Assembly: GCA_023409265.1 (NCBI GenBank)
Contig: JAEYHZ010000022.1
Coordinates: forward strand, 496,001 to 560,000
Length of the DNA: 64,000 nucleotides
Direction: 5' to 3'
From: Bacillota bacterium
Lineage (GTDB): Bacteria > Bacillota > Clostridia > Acetivibrionales > DSM-1351
Shown: positions 54,301 through 63,898 of the stretch, piece after piece
How the letters are laid out: every line of letters starts with the position of its first letter
Position numbering within the stretch: position 1 is the first letter of the stretch
Notes under the pieces: generated by a model
The model's database searches: none
What the model was told of the DNA's origin: nothing
The model's input: only the letters and a program-made list of their open reading frames with translations
Position numbers and translations under genes: made by a program

Positions 54301-55443
54301 TCAACGAGGCAAAGGTTTCCGTTCTCTATCATGAATGCCTATCACCTCGTTATAAAGTTTTTTTGTTTCTACGGTTATCCGATCCCAATTGTACTTGTTT
54401 AAAATGTAATTACCGGCAAGGTTTTTAACCTTCAAAACCTTTTCTTTATCCTCAAGCAGTATGTTCAGCTTGTCATACAAATCTGTCACATTGGATCTCT
54501 CAAAGCTGTAACCCATAGTACCTATGACATTGGTATTTTCGGGAATATCACTGACCAGGCAGCAATTCCCATAACTCATCGCTTCTAAAAGGCTGATGGG
54601 CAGACCTTCGATATCGGAAGGAAGGACATAAAAATAAGCGTTGCTGTACAGCTCCGCCAATTCCTGATCACGAACGAATCCGGTAAAAATTATATTTTTA
54701 TTTCCGGCTGCCTGCTTTCTGATTTCCAGCTCATAATTGCAGCTGTGGCTGGAACCGCCTGCTATCACCAGTTTTTTCCCTGTTTTTATCCCATTGTAGG
54801 CATCTATAAGATAATGTGCCCCTTTTTCTGGTACCAGTCTTGCAAGAAACAATATATAATCATTGTATTCCAGATCATATTTTTCCTTTATTATTCGTGC
54901 CCTCAGTAAATCAGGCCTTTCAACCCCATTGGGAATATATGTTGGTTCTATATTATACTTATCCCTGTAATAGCCGATTAAACTTTTTGAAACACTTATT
55001 GTCTTATCTGAGAATTTTGCAGTGGCATATTCCCCGAATTTAAGAAAAGCCGAAGCAAATTTCCCCCATTTTCCCCGCTGCCAATCCAGCCCATGCACAG
55101 TACAAACTACTTTTTTTCCAAAAATTTTGGGAATAAAGGCAAGAGTAGACGGTCCCAAAGCATGGTAGTGGAATATATCGCAGTTTGATAAAAGTGCACT
55201 TATAGTTGAAGTAAAGGTATGGGTAATAGCATCCAGATGCTTTGAATTAATAAAGGGTGTATACTTTATTCTTACTCCCATGTAGTTTCCATCTTCAAAT
55301 TCCTGGTCGCAATAACCCTTCCTGCTATAGACCTCAACCTTACAACCGAGGCTTACGAGCCTTTTCGCTATTTCGTCCACATGGATCTCAATCCCTCCGG
55401 CTCTAGACGGAATACCTTTTTGCCCTATCATTGCTATCTTCAT
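54301..55443 (-). CDS. GT4 family glycosyltransferase
   Basis: 380 residues from the ATG at 55443 with AAGGAG ten bases upstream; a TTG three codons earlier is the frame limit. GT-B fold: KIAMIGQKGIPSRAGGIEIH at the N-terminus with the acceptor glycines, VCTVHGLDWQRGKWG, IPNGVERPDLL, LFLARLVPEKGAHYLIDAY, and the EX7E motif in DIEGLPISLLEAM. A cytoplasmic sugar transferase for the surface polysaccharide; the sugar is unknown. It overlaps the 3' end of the radical SAM gene by about 40 bp. Confidence 0.92.
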   Translation of the reverse strand: MKIAMIGQKGIPSRAGGIEIHVDEIAKRLVSLGCKVEVYSRKGYCDQEFEDGNYMGVRIKYTPFINSKHLDAITHTFTSTISALLSNCDIFHYHALGPSTLAFIPKIFGKKVVCTVHGLDWQRGKWGKFASAFLKFGEYATAKFSDKTISVSKSLIGYYRDKYNIEPTYIPNGVERPDLLRARIIKEKYDLEYNDYILFLARLVPEKGAHYLIDAYNGIKTGKKLVIAGGSSHSCNYELEIRKQAAGNKNIIFTGFVRDQELAELYSNAYFYVLPSDIEGLPISLLEAMSYGNCCLVSDIPENTNVIGTMGYSFERSNVTDLYDKLNILLEDKEKVLKVKNLAGNYILNKYNWDRITVETKKLYNEVIGIHDRERKPLPR

Positions 55444-56455
55444 ACTCACCAAACTCCTTGCACTCTATAAATTTGTTTTCCTTAAGGCTGTAGCTTCCCT
55501 TCAGCTTATGCTTTACAACCCACCAGAGAGGGACACTGATTTTCTGTTTCATAGCAGGTGCTACGCTGCCTATCATCCAGCAATTTTTGGGGCAGCTTTT
55601 TACCATCTTCCGAACTTCATCCGCCCGGTCGGAATTCCAGATTTCCTCCCAGGTACTTTCTTTGAGACTTCCCATAGACATTCTTTCAGTACTTCCGTTA
55701 CATGGCAGCACATGTCCGAAGGGGTCCACAAAAAAACCGTTGCTGCCCATATCACAAGGCAGATAGCGCTTATTTCCATATATATAGTTAATCAGCCCGT
55801 GATTGAAATATGCCCGGAACCACTTTTTGGGTGACCTTGATTTAAGAAGCTGATTTACAAGCTGTTCAAAGGCTACGGCAACTTTGAGCCTGTCATTGAT
55901 TCTGTTGTCGGTTTTCCTGAAATAGAAGGAATTATGCAGAGTTGCAGTAGCAAACTCCATTCCAAGCTGGTCAGAAAGTTTGTACAGGGGAATCAGATCC
56001 TGAGAATTCATTTCCTGGACTGTACAGCCAAAGCCTACGTCCTTATGCCCTGATGCAACAAGTTTTTTAAGGGTATTATAGCCTCTGTTGAACCCGTCAG
56101 GTATCCCCCTTATGGTATCATTGGCTTCCTGAAGTCCTTCAATACTGATTCTTATCCCAACCTCGGGAAACTCCCTGCAAAGTTCCAGTATTCTGTCTGT
56201 GAAGTAACCGTTTGTGGAAATAACTATTCTGTTGGTCTTTTTGTAAAGCTCCCTGACAATCTCATTAATATCCTTGCGTATAAAGGGTTCACCTCCTGTA
56301 ATATTTGTAAATGACATATCAGGAAGTTTTTTTATGATATCCAGGGATATTTCCTCCTCAGGCCTGCTGGGATCCTTGAAACAATCACACATGTTGCACT
56401 TCGCATTACAGCGGTATGTAATTATTACTGAGCCGTATAAAGTTCTTTTTGACAT
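55403..56455 (-). CDS. Radical SAM/SPASM protein in the polysaccharide locus
   Basis: 350 residues. Radical SAM motif VIITYRCNAKCNMCDCF, NITGGEPFIRKD, and a short SPASM region with LPCDMGSNGFFVDPFGHVLP, CNGSTERMSMGSL and SCPKNCWMIGS. ATAGGAGG lies before the ATG. Unlike the 51130 enzyme it has no PqqD partner or peptide next to it; genes of this type occur in polysaccharide and glycan clusters, where they may modify a sugar or a small molecule. Substrate unknown. Confidence 0.88.
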   Translation of the reverse strand: MSKRTLYGSVIITYRCNAKCNMCDCFKDPSRPEEEISLDIIKKLPDMSFTNITGGEPFIRKDINEIVRELYKKTNRIVISTNGYFTDRILELCREFPEVGIRISIEGLQEANDTIRGIPDGFNRGYNTLKKLVASGHKDVGFGCTVQEMNSQDLIPLYKLSDQLGMEFATATLHNSFYFRKTDNRINDRLKVAVAFEQLVNQLLKSRSPKKWFRAYFNHGLINYIYGNKRYLPCDMGSNGFFVDPFGHVLPCNGSTERMSMGSLKESTWEEIWNSDRADEVRKMVKSCPKNCWMIGSVAPAMKQKISVPLWWVVKHKLKGSYSLKENKFIECKEFGEYEDSNDRAKRYSV

Positions 56456-56491
56456 GGGTTCCTCCTATAGCCTAAAATTACTTATGATTTA

Positions 56492-58672
56492 TTAATTTAT
56501 TTTAATAGGTTTATACATTAATCTGGCGCCATCGTGCCAGTAAGTTTCATCAACACCAAACCAAGCTCTAAGCATAAACAATCCAGCTCTATCAGCCTCA
56601 CCCACTCCCAGATCCCAGGCGCCTTTCCACCTTAATTCTCTCAAATCAGCCTTCCCGCAATACCATGAATCTCCAAAACTATTATCTTTATTTGCACCAC
56701 CTGCAATCTCTACTGGAAAACCAATGGACGGATATCTGGAGTCGAACCCAAGATTTTTTACAATTTGATTAACATAAGTATTTGTATTTCCATTTTCCAT
56801 TTGTTCTGGAAGTGTATAGTTCAGTGGTAAATAATCTTCAGAACCTCCGCTTGTATACTTTGTCATATCATAACAAATTGCAGGAACATTATTTTTAATA
56901 ACAACTCCATCAACACAATTCCAGATATTCCCCCATGGGTTTTCAACAAACCTGTATCTTACACTGGTAAATCCATTCCCTTTTATATCCCCTGAAGCAT
57001 ACCCACTCGGAGATGCCATTTGATCACACATACCGCTAGCCAGTGGAGTGTTGTAAATATATGTGGTAAACTGTTTTATGTCGTAAGGATTACCCGAAAA
57101 ATATATAGCCATATGTAAATCATCAAACTTCTCTATGGCAGTAATAAGTCTGTGCTCCATTTTATAATCTTCTTTTTCGGAGACAGCACAAGATTGTCCT
57201 ACTTTAAATTCAGATGCTTCACCATTTGTAAGGATAATTCTGTTTACATTATTCTCAGAAACAGCAGCTTCCTTTGTAAAGGGGTACTGCATTTTTTGCA
57301 ATCCCATACCAATAGTCTTACTGCTGTTTTTATTTGAAAACTCAACAAGGTATAAATGTTGTAAAGCTATAATTGTCCGTATATCAAGAACACCATAACG
57401 AATACTTCCATTTGCTTTTGCGTATTCTCTGTATTCCTTAAGTGACAGATTAGTTGTAGGGTAAGTACCTGATCTGCTTACCAGCTTTCCGTCGGTTACA
57501 TATCCGTCATATGTCGCTATATATATTTTATCTACAATTTGCAAACCCTCTTTAAATGCCGGTTCAATTTCGTATCCCTCTTTTTGGGTTTTTGAGATAT
57601 ACAAGTATTCGTATGAAGCATCTTGATATCTCTTTACATACCATTTTGGTAATTCAACAAATACATTTCCTTTTGAACCATCAAATGCAAATCCCCTGTC
57701 TCCCTGGTAAATAATATTTTCATTTGAGTCAATATTGCATAATTTTATGTCTGACCACGGATATATAAAATCAAAATCATTGGCTATCGGAGAATTTCCT
57801 TCAATGGATCCTGCAATCAGTCCGGCTGCTCCTTCCAATCTCTCGCATTTTTCAGTCAACTCAAACAGACTCCATTTTACTCCGTAACTGTCCTTGTCTG
57901 AAGTGGGTTTTTTTAGATATTTTATTGTAATATTACCTATATCAGAGCCGGATACTATAAATGTTGTTTTTGTATCATAACATTTTATTAATCCGTAATT
58001 ACCTATATTTTCCTCGTTTTTATTTTTATTCCATTTAAATGATTCATCTTGATATAATACATCTGATCCTTTTAGTTCAGGTAAAGTTACGGAGCTTTCC
58101 AGGTGCACCTCATAACTGGTGCTTTTAGGTCCATATTCTATTTGAACTTTACCGCTTATATTCTTTGAATAATATACTCTAGCCCATTCAATGTCTGCAG
58201 GTATGGTAACCGTTGCCTTGTTACTAAAGCTGTAGTGATTTCCATCATGATTTTTGAACTGCCATAGATTCCTGTTCACCCCGTCACCGCTAATTGTCAG
58301 TTCATCTCCAGGGTTAACCTTCATCCATGAAGTGGTTTTATATCTTTTCAGGTGGCTATCTGTCAGATTTTCGTTACTGTTATAAGTGAGATATCCATAG
58401 TCAAACTTACCGTCAAAGATATTCTTGTTAACTGATTTTATTGTTACTTTTGAAGAGTTATTTTTTATTGAGACCTGACATGTCCCACTCTTTGAAATGT
58501 TTGTTTGAAAACTCTTAACCGAATTATTTAAATTTATAAAGGCTTTATCATGTACATAAGATAGTTCAAAAACATTGTTTGCATAGGCAGACATGGAATT
58601 TAACACCAGGAATGAACAAATAAAAAAGCAGATAACTTTATAAAAAAATATCTTCCTGATTGAATTTTTCAT
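56492..58672 (-). CDS. Large secreted protein with phage-tail-like C-terminal (possible C-type lectin fold)
   Basis: 726 residues with a signal peptide (about 1-31, ending SAYA-N). Residues 35-220 are beta-rich, including LWQFKNHDGNHYSF. The C-terminal 350 residues contain IIALQHLYLVEFSNKNSSK, RYRFVENPWGNIWNCVDGVV, GDSWYCGKADLRELR and GLFMLRAWFGVDETYWHDGA, a layout I associate with phage tail and tropism proteins and with formylglycine-enzyme-like C-type lectin folds. Possible role: carbohydrate binding at the cell surface. It follows the beta-helix gene and precedes the radical SAM gene. No family is firmly recognised. Confidence 0.6.
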   Translation of the reverse strand: MKNSIRKIFFYKVICFFICSFLVLNSMSAYANNVFELSYVHDKAFINLNNSVKSFQTNISKSGTCQVSIKNNSSKVTIKSVNKNIFDGKFDYGYLTYNSNENLTDSHLKRYKTTSWMKVNPGDELTISGDGVNRNLWQFKNHDGNHYSFSNKATVTIPADIEWARVYYSKNISGKVQIEYGPKSTSYEVHLESSVTLPELKGSDVLYQDESFKWNKNKNEENIGNYGLIKCYDTKTTFIVSGSDIGNITIKYLKKPTSDKDSYGVKWSLFELTEKCERLEGAAGLIAGSIEGNSPIANDFDFIYPWSDIKLCNIDSNENIIYQGDRGFAFDGSKGNVFVELPKWYVKRYQDASYEYLYISKTQKEGYEIEPAFKEGLQIVDKIYIATYDGYVTDGKLVSRSGTYPTTNLSLKEYREYAKANGSIRYGVLDIRTIIALQHLYLVEFSNKNSSKTIGMGLQKMQYPFTKEAAVSENNVNRIILTNGEASEFKVGQSCAVSEKEDYKMEHRLITAIEKFDDLHMAIYFSGNPYDIKQFTTYIYNTPLASGMCDQMASPSGYASGDIKGNGFTSVRYRFVENPWGNIWNCVDGVVIKNNVPAICYDMTKYTSGGSEDYLPLNYTLPEQMENGNTNTYVNQIVKNLGFDSRYPSIGFPVEIAGGANKDNSFGDSWYCGKADLRELRWKGAWDLGVGEADRAGLFMLRAWFGVDETYWHDGARLMYKPIKIN

Positions 58673-58755
58673 GAGTACTTATCTCCTCTGCTTTAATATA
58701 ATTATTGGGACAATACTTAAAATTTTATTGAAGTATTTGTCCCAATTAAAGTCTT

Positions 58756-60402
58756 CTATTTACTTATTAAAGTTTTCCCATCGCCGAGAACCTCATTATT
58801 GCTTAATATAATTTTTGGACCTTTAGCAATAATGCCAAATTGATTTGCATCATAAGTTTGAATAGTATTATTGGCACAGTATATCTGGTATTGTGTTGAA
58901 AGTTCGACAGCATAGAGTCCTGTATTTTTATCAAGCTCTATGGTATTGCTTTTGATGTATGAATCACCGTTAAATGACCTTATACCATACTTTACTTTTG
59001 TTACATTGTTTCTGACTGCTAATTCCGGGGATATTATACCGGTTTCTGCTCCGCTTATTACATTATTTATTGCGACTCCTCCAGTGATACCATATTTGAA
59101 GGGTCCTGAGATTTTGTTGCCTTCTGCCGAAGTCAGGTTTGTTATCGCATTAGTGTTTGTACCGCCTGTCAGAGTAATTATATTATTAGCTGCATAAATA
59201 TTGCTCTCCATGTTACTTAACGGATTGTATACTACAGTTTTATTCTTACTGTTTATTGATTCCAAAGTAATAATGTTATTGTAAATAGATACATTTGTTG
59301 TAGGTTTTTTCCTATTTTCAATTCCTGTACATATAACAAAAGCGTTAAATTTCTTTGAAATAATTTCATTATTACTGATGGTTACGTTGTCAACAGTGCC
59401 ATAGTATTTATCTTCACTGGAATAAACACTTAACACAATTTCCTGCTTGTCAGAGTAATCTTCTATTTTACAATTGTTTATTATTACATTCCTAACATTC
59501 CCTACAGTTGAATAAATTGCAATAACCTCATCCTTTGAATCCTTTTCAAAGCTGCAGTCGTTTATTTTAATATTCTCAGTTGTATTACCAACAACGTTTT
59601 CCAAGCTATCTGTCAAGTTTCTGACCCAAATACACCCACCGCTAAGTGCTTTTGTTTTATTTATAAAATTACAGTTTGAGACTGTTACATTCTTACACCC
59701 GTTGTATATATCTAAATTTGTTACAGGCATAGTGTTGGCAAGGTCTGCAATAAAGTTGCAATTTCTGATATTGGCCTCACTGATATTTTTAAAAAGCATA
59801 ATTGTTTTGGGGGATCTGTTTGTATATCGTTTATACTCAAAGGATATATTTGAAATGTCAATTTTTTGTGCTGTATTTACTTTAAACTCATCAGAATAAT
59901 TACCATTAATTATTAAGCATTCAGCAACCGAACCCTGGCCATAGTTTGAAAATGTCTTACTGTCAAATACTATTTTTGTCGCTCCCTTTACTCCCTGGGC
60001 CGATAAGTTCATGCCCTTTAAAACCAACTTAGTTTTACACAAAAAATTTCCAGCCGGTATTTTCACTACTTCTCCAGAATTGAACAGCGCTTTTAAATAC
60101 TCTGTATTATCATTTGCTGCATTTGTAAAGTTTGCGTCGGAATAATATTTACCATCAGCCGGATTAAAATAATTAGCATTTCCTATTTCGCTTGATCTTT
60201 TAGTACTATTGTCAGAATTTTGTGCTGCTAACAAACTGCCATTTAATGGACTGATTACAACTGTTTTCTGAGCATTATCACCAACCCCTGTATTCTTTAG
60301 GCTTGTTGTGTTAAAGATGTAAATACTTACTACTGTAACTATTACTAAGAACAAACATAAAATGCTTATAAAAAGCACCCTTTTAATACTGCGTGATTCC
60401 AT
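58756..60402 (-). CDS. Secreted right-handed beta-helix (pectate-lyase-like) protein
   Basis: 548 residues. An N-terminal membrane anchor at about 8-30 is followed by a low-complexity Ser/Asn linker and a parallel beta-helix from about 100: FNSGEVVKIPAGNFLCKTKL, then short rungs such as IDISNISFEY, NIRNCNFIAD, NVTVSNCNFIN, NIKINDCSFE, NVIINNCKIED, NVTISNNEI. This fold is used by pectate lyases, epimerases and tail spikes. I see no catalytic residues to choose among them. Lies between a glycosyltransferase and the large secreted protein, so a role in polysaccharide modification or anchoring is plausible. Confidence 0.8.
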   Translation of the reverse strand: MESRSIKRVLFISILCLFLVIVTVVSIYIFNTTSLKNTGVGDNAQKTVVISPLNGSLLAAQNSDNSTKRSSEIGNANYFNPADGKYYSDANFTNAANDNTEYLKALFNSGEVVKIPAGNFLCKTKLVLKGMNLSAQGVKGATKIVFDSKTFSNYGQGSVAECLIINGNYSDEFKVNTAQKIDISNISFEYKRYTNRSPKTIMLFKNISEANIRNCNFIADLANTMPVTNLDIYNGCKNVTVSNCNFINKTKALSGGCIWVRNLTDSLENVVGNTTENIKINDCSFEKDSKDEVIAIYSTVGNVRNVIINNCKIEDYSDKQEIVLSVYSSEDKYYGTVDNVTISNNEIISKKFNAFVICTGIENRKKPTTNVSIYNNIITLESINSKNKTVVYNPLSNMESNIYAANNIITLTGGTNTNAITNLTSAEGNKISGPFKYGITGGVAINNVISGAETGIISPELAVRNNVTKVKYGIRSFNGDSYIKSNTIELDKNTGLYAVELSTQYQIYCANNTIQTYDANQFGIIAKGPKIILSNNEVLGDGKTLISK

Positions 60403-60477
60403 AAATTAACTCTCCCTTTTAATACAAATTAATTTTTTCATACAATAACGTTTGTATTTTAAGGGCACTTTAGCTCA

Positions 60478-61710
60478 TTATCCCAAAAGTCTACCCCTCT
60501 CCAAATGTTTTAATTGTGCCATAGAGTAAATATCCAACAATTCCTCAGTGTATTTTTCAATTGAAAACTTCTTAGATTTCTCAATGCTTTGGTAAGAAAA
60601 TTTTAGTAATATTTCAGGATTCTCATACAAATACCTGATCTTATCAACCAAATCTTCTACATTCCCGGGTTCAAAAAGCAGACCATCCTTTTTATCACAT
60701 ATTAATTCCGGTATCCCCCCAATATTTGAGCCAATCACAGGTGTACCATACATCTGTGATTCCAGGACTGACATGGGACAATTCTCATACCATTCGGATG
60801 GGTAAATGGAAAAAAGAGCTTCTCCAATTATATTTCTCAATTCATCCCCTTTTTTAAAGCCAAGGAATTCAATGTTTTTTATACATTTGACATCCTCTTC
60901 GAGCTCGCCGGACCCTATAAATACAAACTGTATTTTTTGCAGTTTTGTACAGGCTTTAATTAAAGTACTTATACCCTTTTCTCTGGACAGCCGGCCAAAA
61001 TATAAGACATAGGGTTTCTTGCTAACAGTATATTCCAGTGAATTATTGTTAGTGAAATTATGTAAAACTACTATTCTTTCTTTTGGCACTTTTACGTTCA
61101 TGCTGATCATTTTATTCTTAAGAAACTGACTGGGTGAAATAAAATAATCAATGTTCTCATAAGTATTTAATTTGTTGTACAAAAAGCTTTCTGCAGCTCC
61201 AACCAGACTCTTTAACAAGGAGTTATCGATACACTTTTGTAAAATACAATTAACATATTTTCCATCACTGCATTTCTCACAGTTCTCTCCCCTTTTATAG
61301 TGATAAAGTCTATGGTAAGGACATACTAATTGAGGGTCGTGCAATGTCTGTACAATGGGAATATTACATTTCTTAATTTCATAAAGAATTGAAGGAGTAA
61401 TTTGATAATTATAATTATTTAAATGAATAATGTCAGGTTTAAAATTATTAATAACCTTACCAATCTTTTTTCTTGCTTCTACAGAGTACACAATTCTAAA
61501 TGGGTAGGAGATTTTACTCAGTAAATTACCGCTAAAATCCATGCTTTTCATACTTTCGCCTGCAGAATTACCTACATGGTTATTGGGATTCTCAATTCCG
61601 AAATACTCAATATCATGGCCTAATTTTGATAAATAATCAAAGAGTTGAAATATGTAGGTTTCACTTCCGCCTTTATTATATAAAAACTTATTAACAACTA
61701 ATATCTTCAT
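60478..61710 (-). CDS. GT4 family glycosyltransferase
   Basis: 410 residues. KILVVNKFLYNKGGSETYIF opens the acceptor domain; a Cys-rich insert (VCPYHRLYHYKRGENCEKCS, NCILQKC) follows at about 128-160, as in a subgroup of GT4 enzymes; then VLYFGRLSREKGISTLIKA and PVIGSNIGGIPELI with the donor-site Glu in VLESQMYG. Cytoplasmic polysaccharide glycosyltransferase of unknown sugar. It overlaps the end of the acyltransferase gene by 20 bp. Confidence 0.92.
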   Translation of the reverse strand: MKILVVNKFLYNKGGSETYIFQLFDYLSKLGHDIEYFGIENPNNHVGNSAGESMKSMDFSGNLLSKISYPFRIVYSVEARKKIGKVINNFKPDIIHLNNYNYQITPSILYEIKKCNIPIVQTLHDPQLVCPYHRLYHYKRGENCEKCSDGKYVNCILQKCIDNSLLKSLVGAAESFLYNKLNTYENIDYFISPSQFLKNKMISMNVKVPKERIVVLHNFTNNNSLEYTVSKKPYVLYFGRLSREKGISTLIKACTKLQKIQFVFIGSGELEEDVKCIKNIEFLGFKKGDELRNIIGEALFSIYPSEWYENCPMSVLESQMYGTPVIGSNIGGIPELICDKKDGLLFEPGNVEDLVDKIRYLYENPEILLKFSYQSIEKSKKFSIEKYTEELLDIYSMAQLKHLERGRLLG

Positions 61711-62410
61711 TAACTACGCCCCTGTACTTTATTATTTTTGCCGGTACACCCCCGACAATTGCAAAGTCAGGAACGTTACAATTTACAACTGCTCCTGCTG
61801 CCACAATACATCCGTTACCAATCCTGACACCGTCAAGAATAACTGCCTTGGAGCCAATCCAACAATCCTTGCCTATTGTAATTCCCTTCCGGCTGGAACC
61901 TTGCATTCTTATAGGCGTAAGCCTATCCCCAAAAATGTGGTTCTCGGCATGAAGGCTAACACCGGGACCAAATATCGTATTATCTCCAATTTCAACCTTA
62001 CCTCTCACTGCAAAAAATGCATTGGGGGATATTCCTACATTATCACCCAAAACCAAACCTTCTCCGAGTTCCCTTATAACCCCGGTACATTCAATAATAC
62101 TATTGCGTCCGATGGAAACATTCTTCCCTATCCTGACACCAGACTTACATAGGGCATTTAAAAATACGTAATCCTCAAAGATAACATTTTTGTCCAGGTA
62201 TAGATTTTTTTTTGATTTAATTTTAACCTTCCTGCCACAGAAAAAAAGACCTTTACACTCCTTGACTGCAATACGCTTAAATGAACCTCTTATGATTTGA
62301 AAAGCTCTGTTTATCAATATTGATATTAGTTCTTGTACCATGAAGGAGCTATCTATAACATATGTTTCACCTTTTAATTTAGAAATCAGCTTTGAGATTA
62401 GTTTTTTCAT
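61691..62410 (-). CDS. Left-handed beta-helix (hexapeptide-repeat) acyltransferase
   Basis: 239 residues from the ATG at 62410, which has CAGGAGG just upstream; the frame opens earlier but without a site. Hexapeptide repeats: VRIGKNVSIGRNSIIE, LVLGDNVGISPNAFFAV, VEIGDNTIFGPGVSLHA and ITIGKDCWIGSKAVILDGVR, ending NGCIVAAGAVVNCNVPDFAI and VGGVPAKIIKYRG, with His in SLHAENHIF near the active site. Probably O-acetylates a sugar of the polysaccharide. The start overlaps the polymerase gene by about 30 bp. Confidence 0.92.
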   Translation of the reverse strand: MKKLISKLISKLKGETYVIDSSFMVQELISILINRAFQIIRGSFKRIAVKECKGLFFCGRKVKIKSKKNLYLDKNVIFEDYVFLNALCKSGVRIGKNVSIGRNSIIECTGVIRELGEGLVLGDNVGISPNAFFAVRGKVEIGDNTIFGPGVSLHAENHIFGDRLTPIRMQGSSRKGITIGKDCWIGSKAVILDGVRIGNGCIVAAGAVVNCNVPDFAIVGGVPAKIIKYRGVVNEDISC

Positions 62411-63881
62411 AAAAACCTCCTGCAGGATAGTTATCACTGGTCTTATACTGTGGAGCCCGTTTTCCGGAGGAGTACATCTCGTTGCAGACATAAACCAAAG
62501 CGGCCATTACCCAAAAAGTTTCCAAATAAAAGTTATTATTAGTCAAATTATATGTTAAAGTCGTAATATAAGATAATATCAGGAAATCATATAAAGTTTT
62601 ATTTGGAATCAGCCTGTCAATAAATTTTAATCTAATATATCGAATTATTGGATACGTAACCAAAAGCAGATTGCATATTAGTCCAATAATCCCTTGCTCG
62701 GCCCATACCTGAAGTACAAAATTATGAACATCAACTTGATTGGATTTATATAATCTATATTTTTCAAACAGATATGCGTAAGCATCATGGTTATACGCAG
62801 CATTACCTAAGCCGATTCCTGTAAGCAGGTGATCATAACCTTGACGGATTGCGATTAACCAGTACACAAAATGATATTTCGTAGACCCTTCCTGAGGGTT
62901 TAAGGCTTCCAACATTCTTTCGTATAAGCTTGGAAAGAGTGATAGTGCTATAGGTATACAGCATAATGAAATAACTATTACAGCAAAATTTATCTTATGA
63001 TTCTTTCCTAATAATGTAATAATATTAAATACAACAAATAATAAAAGAGCCGCTCTTGAATAAGTAAGACTAAGAGTTAATATATTGGCCAGAAATAACA
63101 GGATGTAAAATGACTTTAATTTGCCCCTGGCTTTTCTGATCTTATAATTTATTGCTATAGCTTGGATTAGTATACAATTTGCTATGGCAATTGTATCTAA
63201 TCCCATCACTCCGTCTATTCTATTAATAATATTTTTAGATTCTACAAGTGCCTGAGTTTTATATAATTGATCTAAGACTGTTATATGTCCATCGGGGTAC
63301 ATTTTAAAAGCAGGAATCAGCATAAAACCAGAATAATAGCTTATCAAACAGGAAATAATCAGAAAAACATTTGACAGAATCAGAACATTAACAATCTTAT
63401 CTAAAAACCCGGGTTTTTGAGCCTGTTTGTATATTACCAGCATTAATAAAAACAAATAAATATATTGAAATAACTCTTTAATTGATATCTTAATACTCAT
63501 TGAAAACAGGCAGGAGAACATAATACCTGCTATGTATACCGCATAAATCATGTTTTTTGAGTAATTGGTAGAATTATTTAAATATTTAGTTTTGAAGAAT
63601 TCCTTATGGATTAGTATCAATGTAAAGATACCAAGCCAAAAAAATTGCAGTATTTTCAAATCTATATAACCTGTTTTTATAACAAAAATATTCGAACAGG
63701 GAGCTAAAAATATAGCTGACAAAATTAGTCTCTCTATACAGGTTTGTGGTTTTTTTATAAAGTAGTATATTGTTCCTAACATAAATAAAAGGATCATTCC
63801 TATAATAAAGTTTAGCAATATACTAATGCTTATAATTATGATGCTGCAAAGCAGTAAAAAGAAAAACCCTGGTTTTTTCAT
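62379..63881 (-). CDS. O-antigen ligase/Wzy-like polysaccharide polymerase
   Basis: 500 residues, about twelve transmembrane helices with a long external loop. The Wzy_C-type motif is seen in QVDVHNFVLQVWAEQGIIGLI (about residue 385-405), and SYSRAALLLFVVFNIITLL and YDHLLTGIGLGNAAYNHDA precede it. Such proteins polymerise or ligate undecaprenyl-linked repeat units outside the membrane. GGAGAG lies seven bases before the ATG. First complete gene of the polysaccharide block. Confidence 0.9.
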   Translation of the reverse strand: MKKPGFFFLLLCSIIIISISILLNFIIGMILLFMLGTIYYFIKKPQTCIERLILSAIFLAPCSNIFVIKTGYIDLKILQFFWLGIFTLILIHKEFFKTKYLNNSTNYSKNMIYAVYIAGIMFSCLFSMSIKISIKELFQYIYLFLLMLVIYKQAQKPGFLDKIVNVLILSNVFLIISCLISYYSGFMLIPAFKMYPDGHITVLDQLYKTQALVESKNIINRIDGVMGLDTIAIANCILIQAIAINYKIRKARGKLKSFYILLFLANILTLSLTYSRAALLLFVVFNIITLLGKNHKINFAVIVISLCCIPIALSLFPSLYERMLEALNPQEGSTKYHFVYWLIAIRQGYDHLLTGIGLGNAAYNHDAYAYLFEKYRLYKSNQVDVHNFVLQVWAEQGIIGLICNLLLVTYPIIRYIRLKFIDRLIPNKTLYDFLILSYITTLTYNLTNNNFYLETFWVMAALVYVCNEMYSSGKRAPQYKTSDNYPAGGFYEKTNLKADF

Positions 63882-63898
63882 TTAAATCTCTCCAATCC

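Noticed and set aside
56492..58672. Target of a diversity-generating retroelement
   Set aside because: The possible C-type lectin end prompted the idea, but no reverse transcriptase or template repeat is seen nearby.
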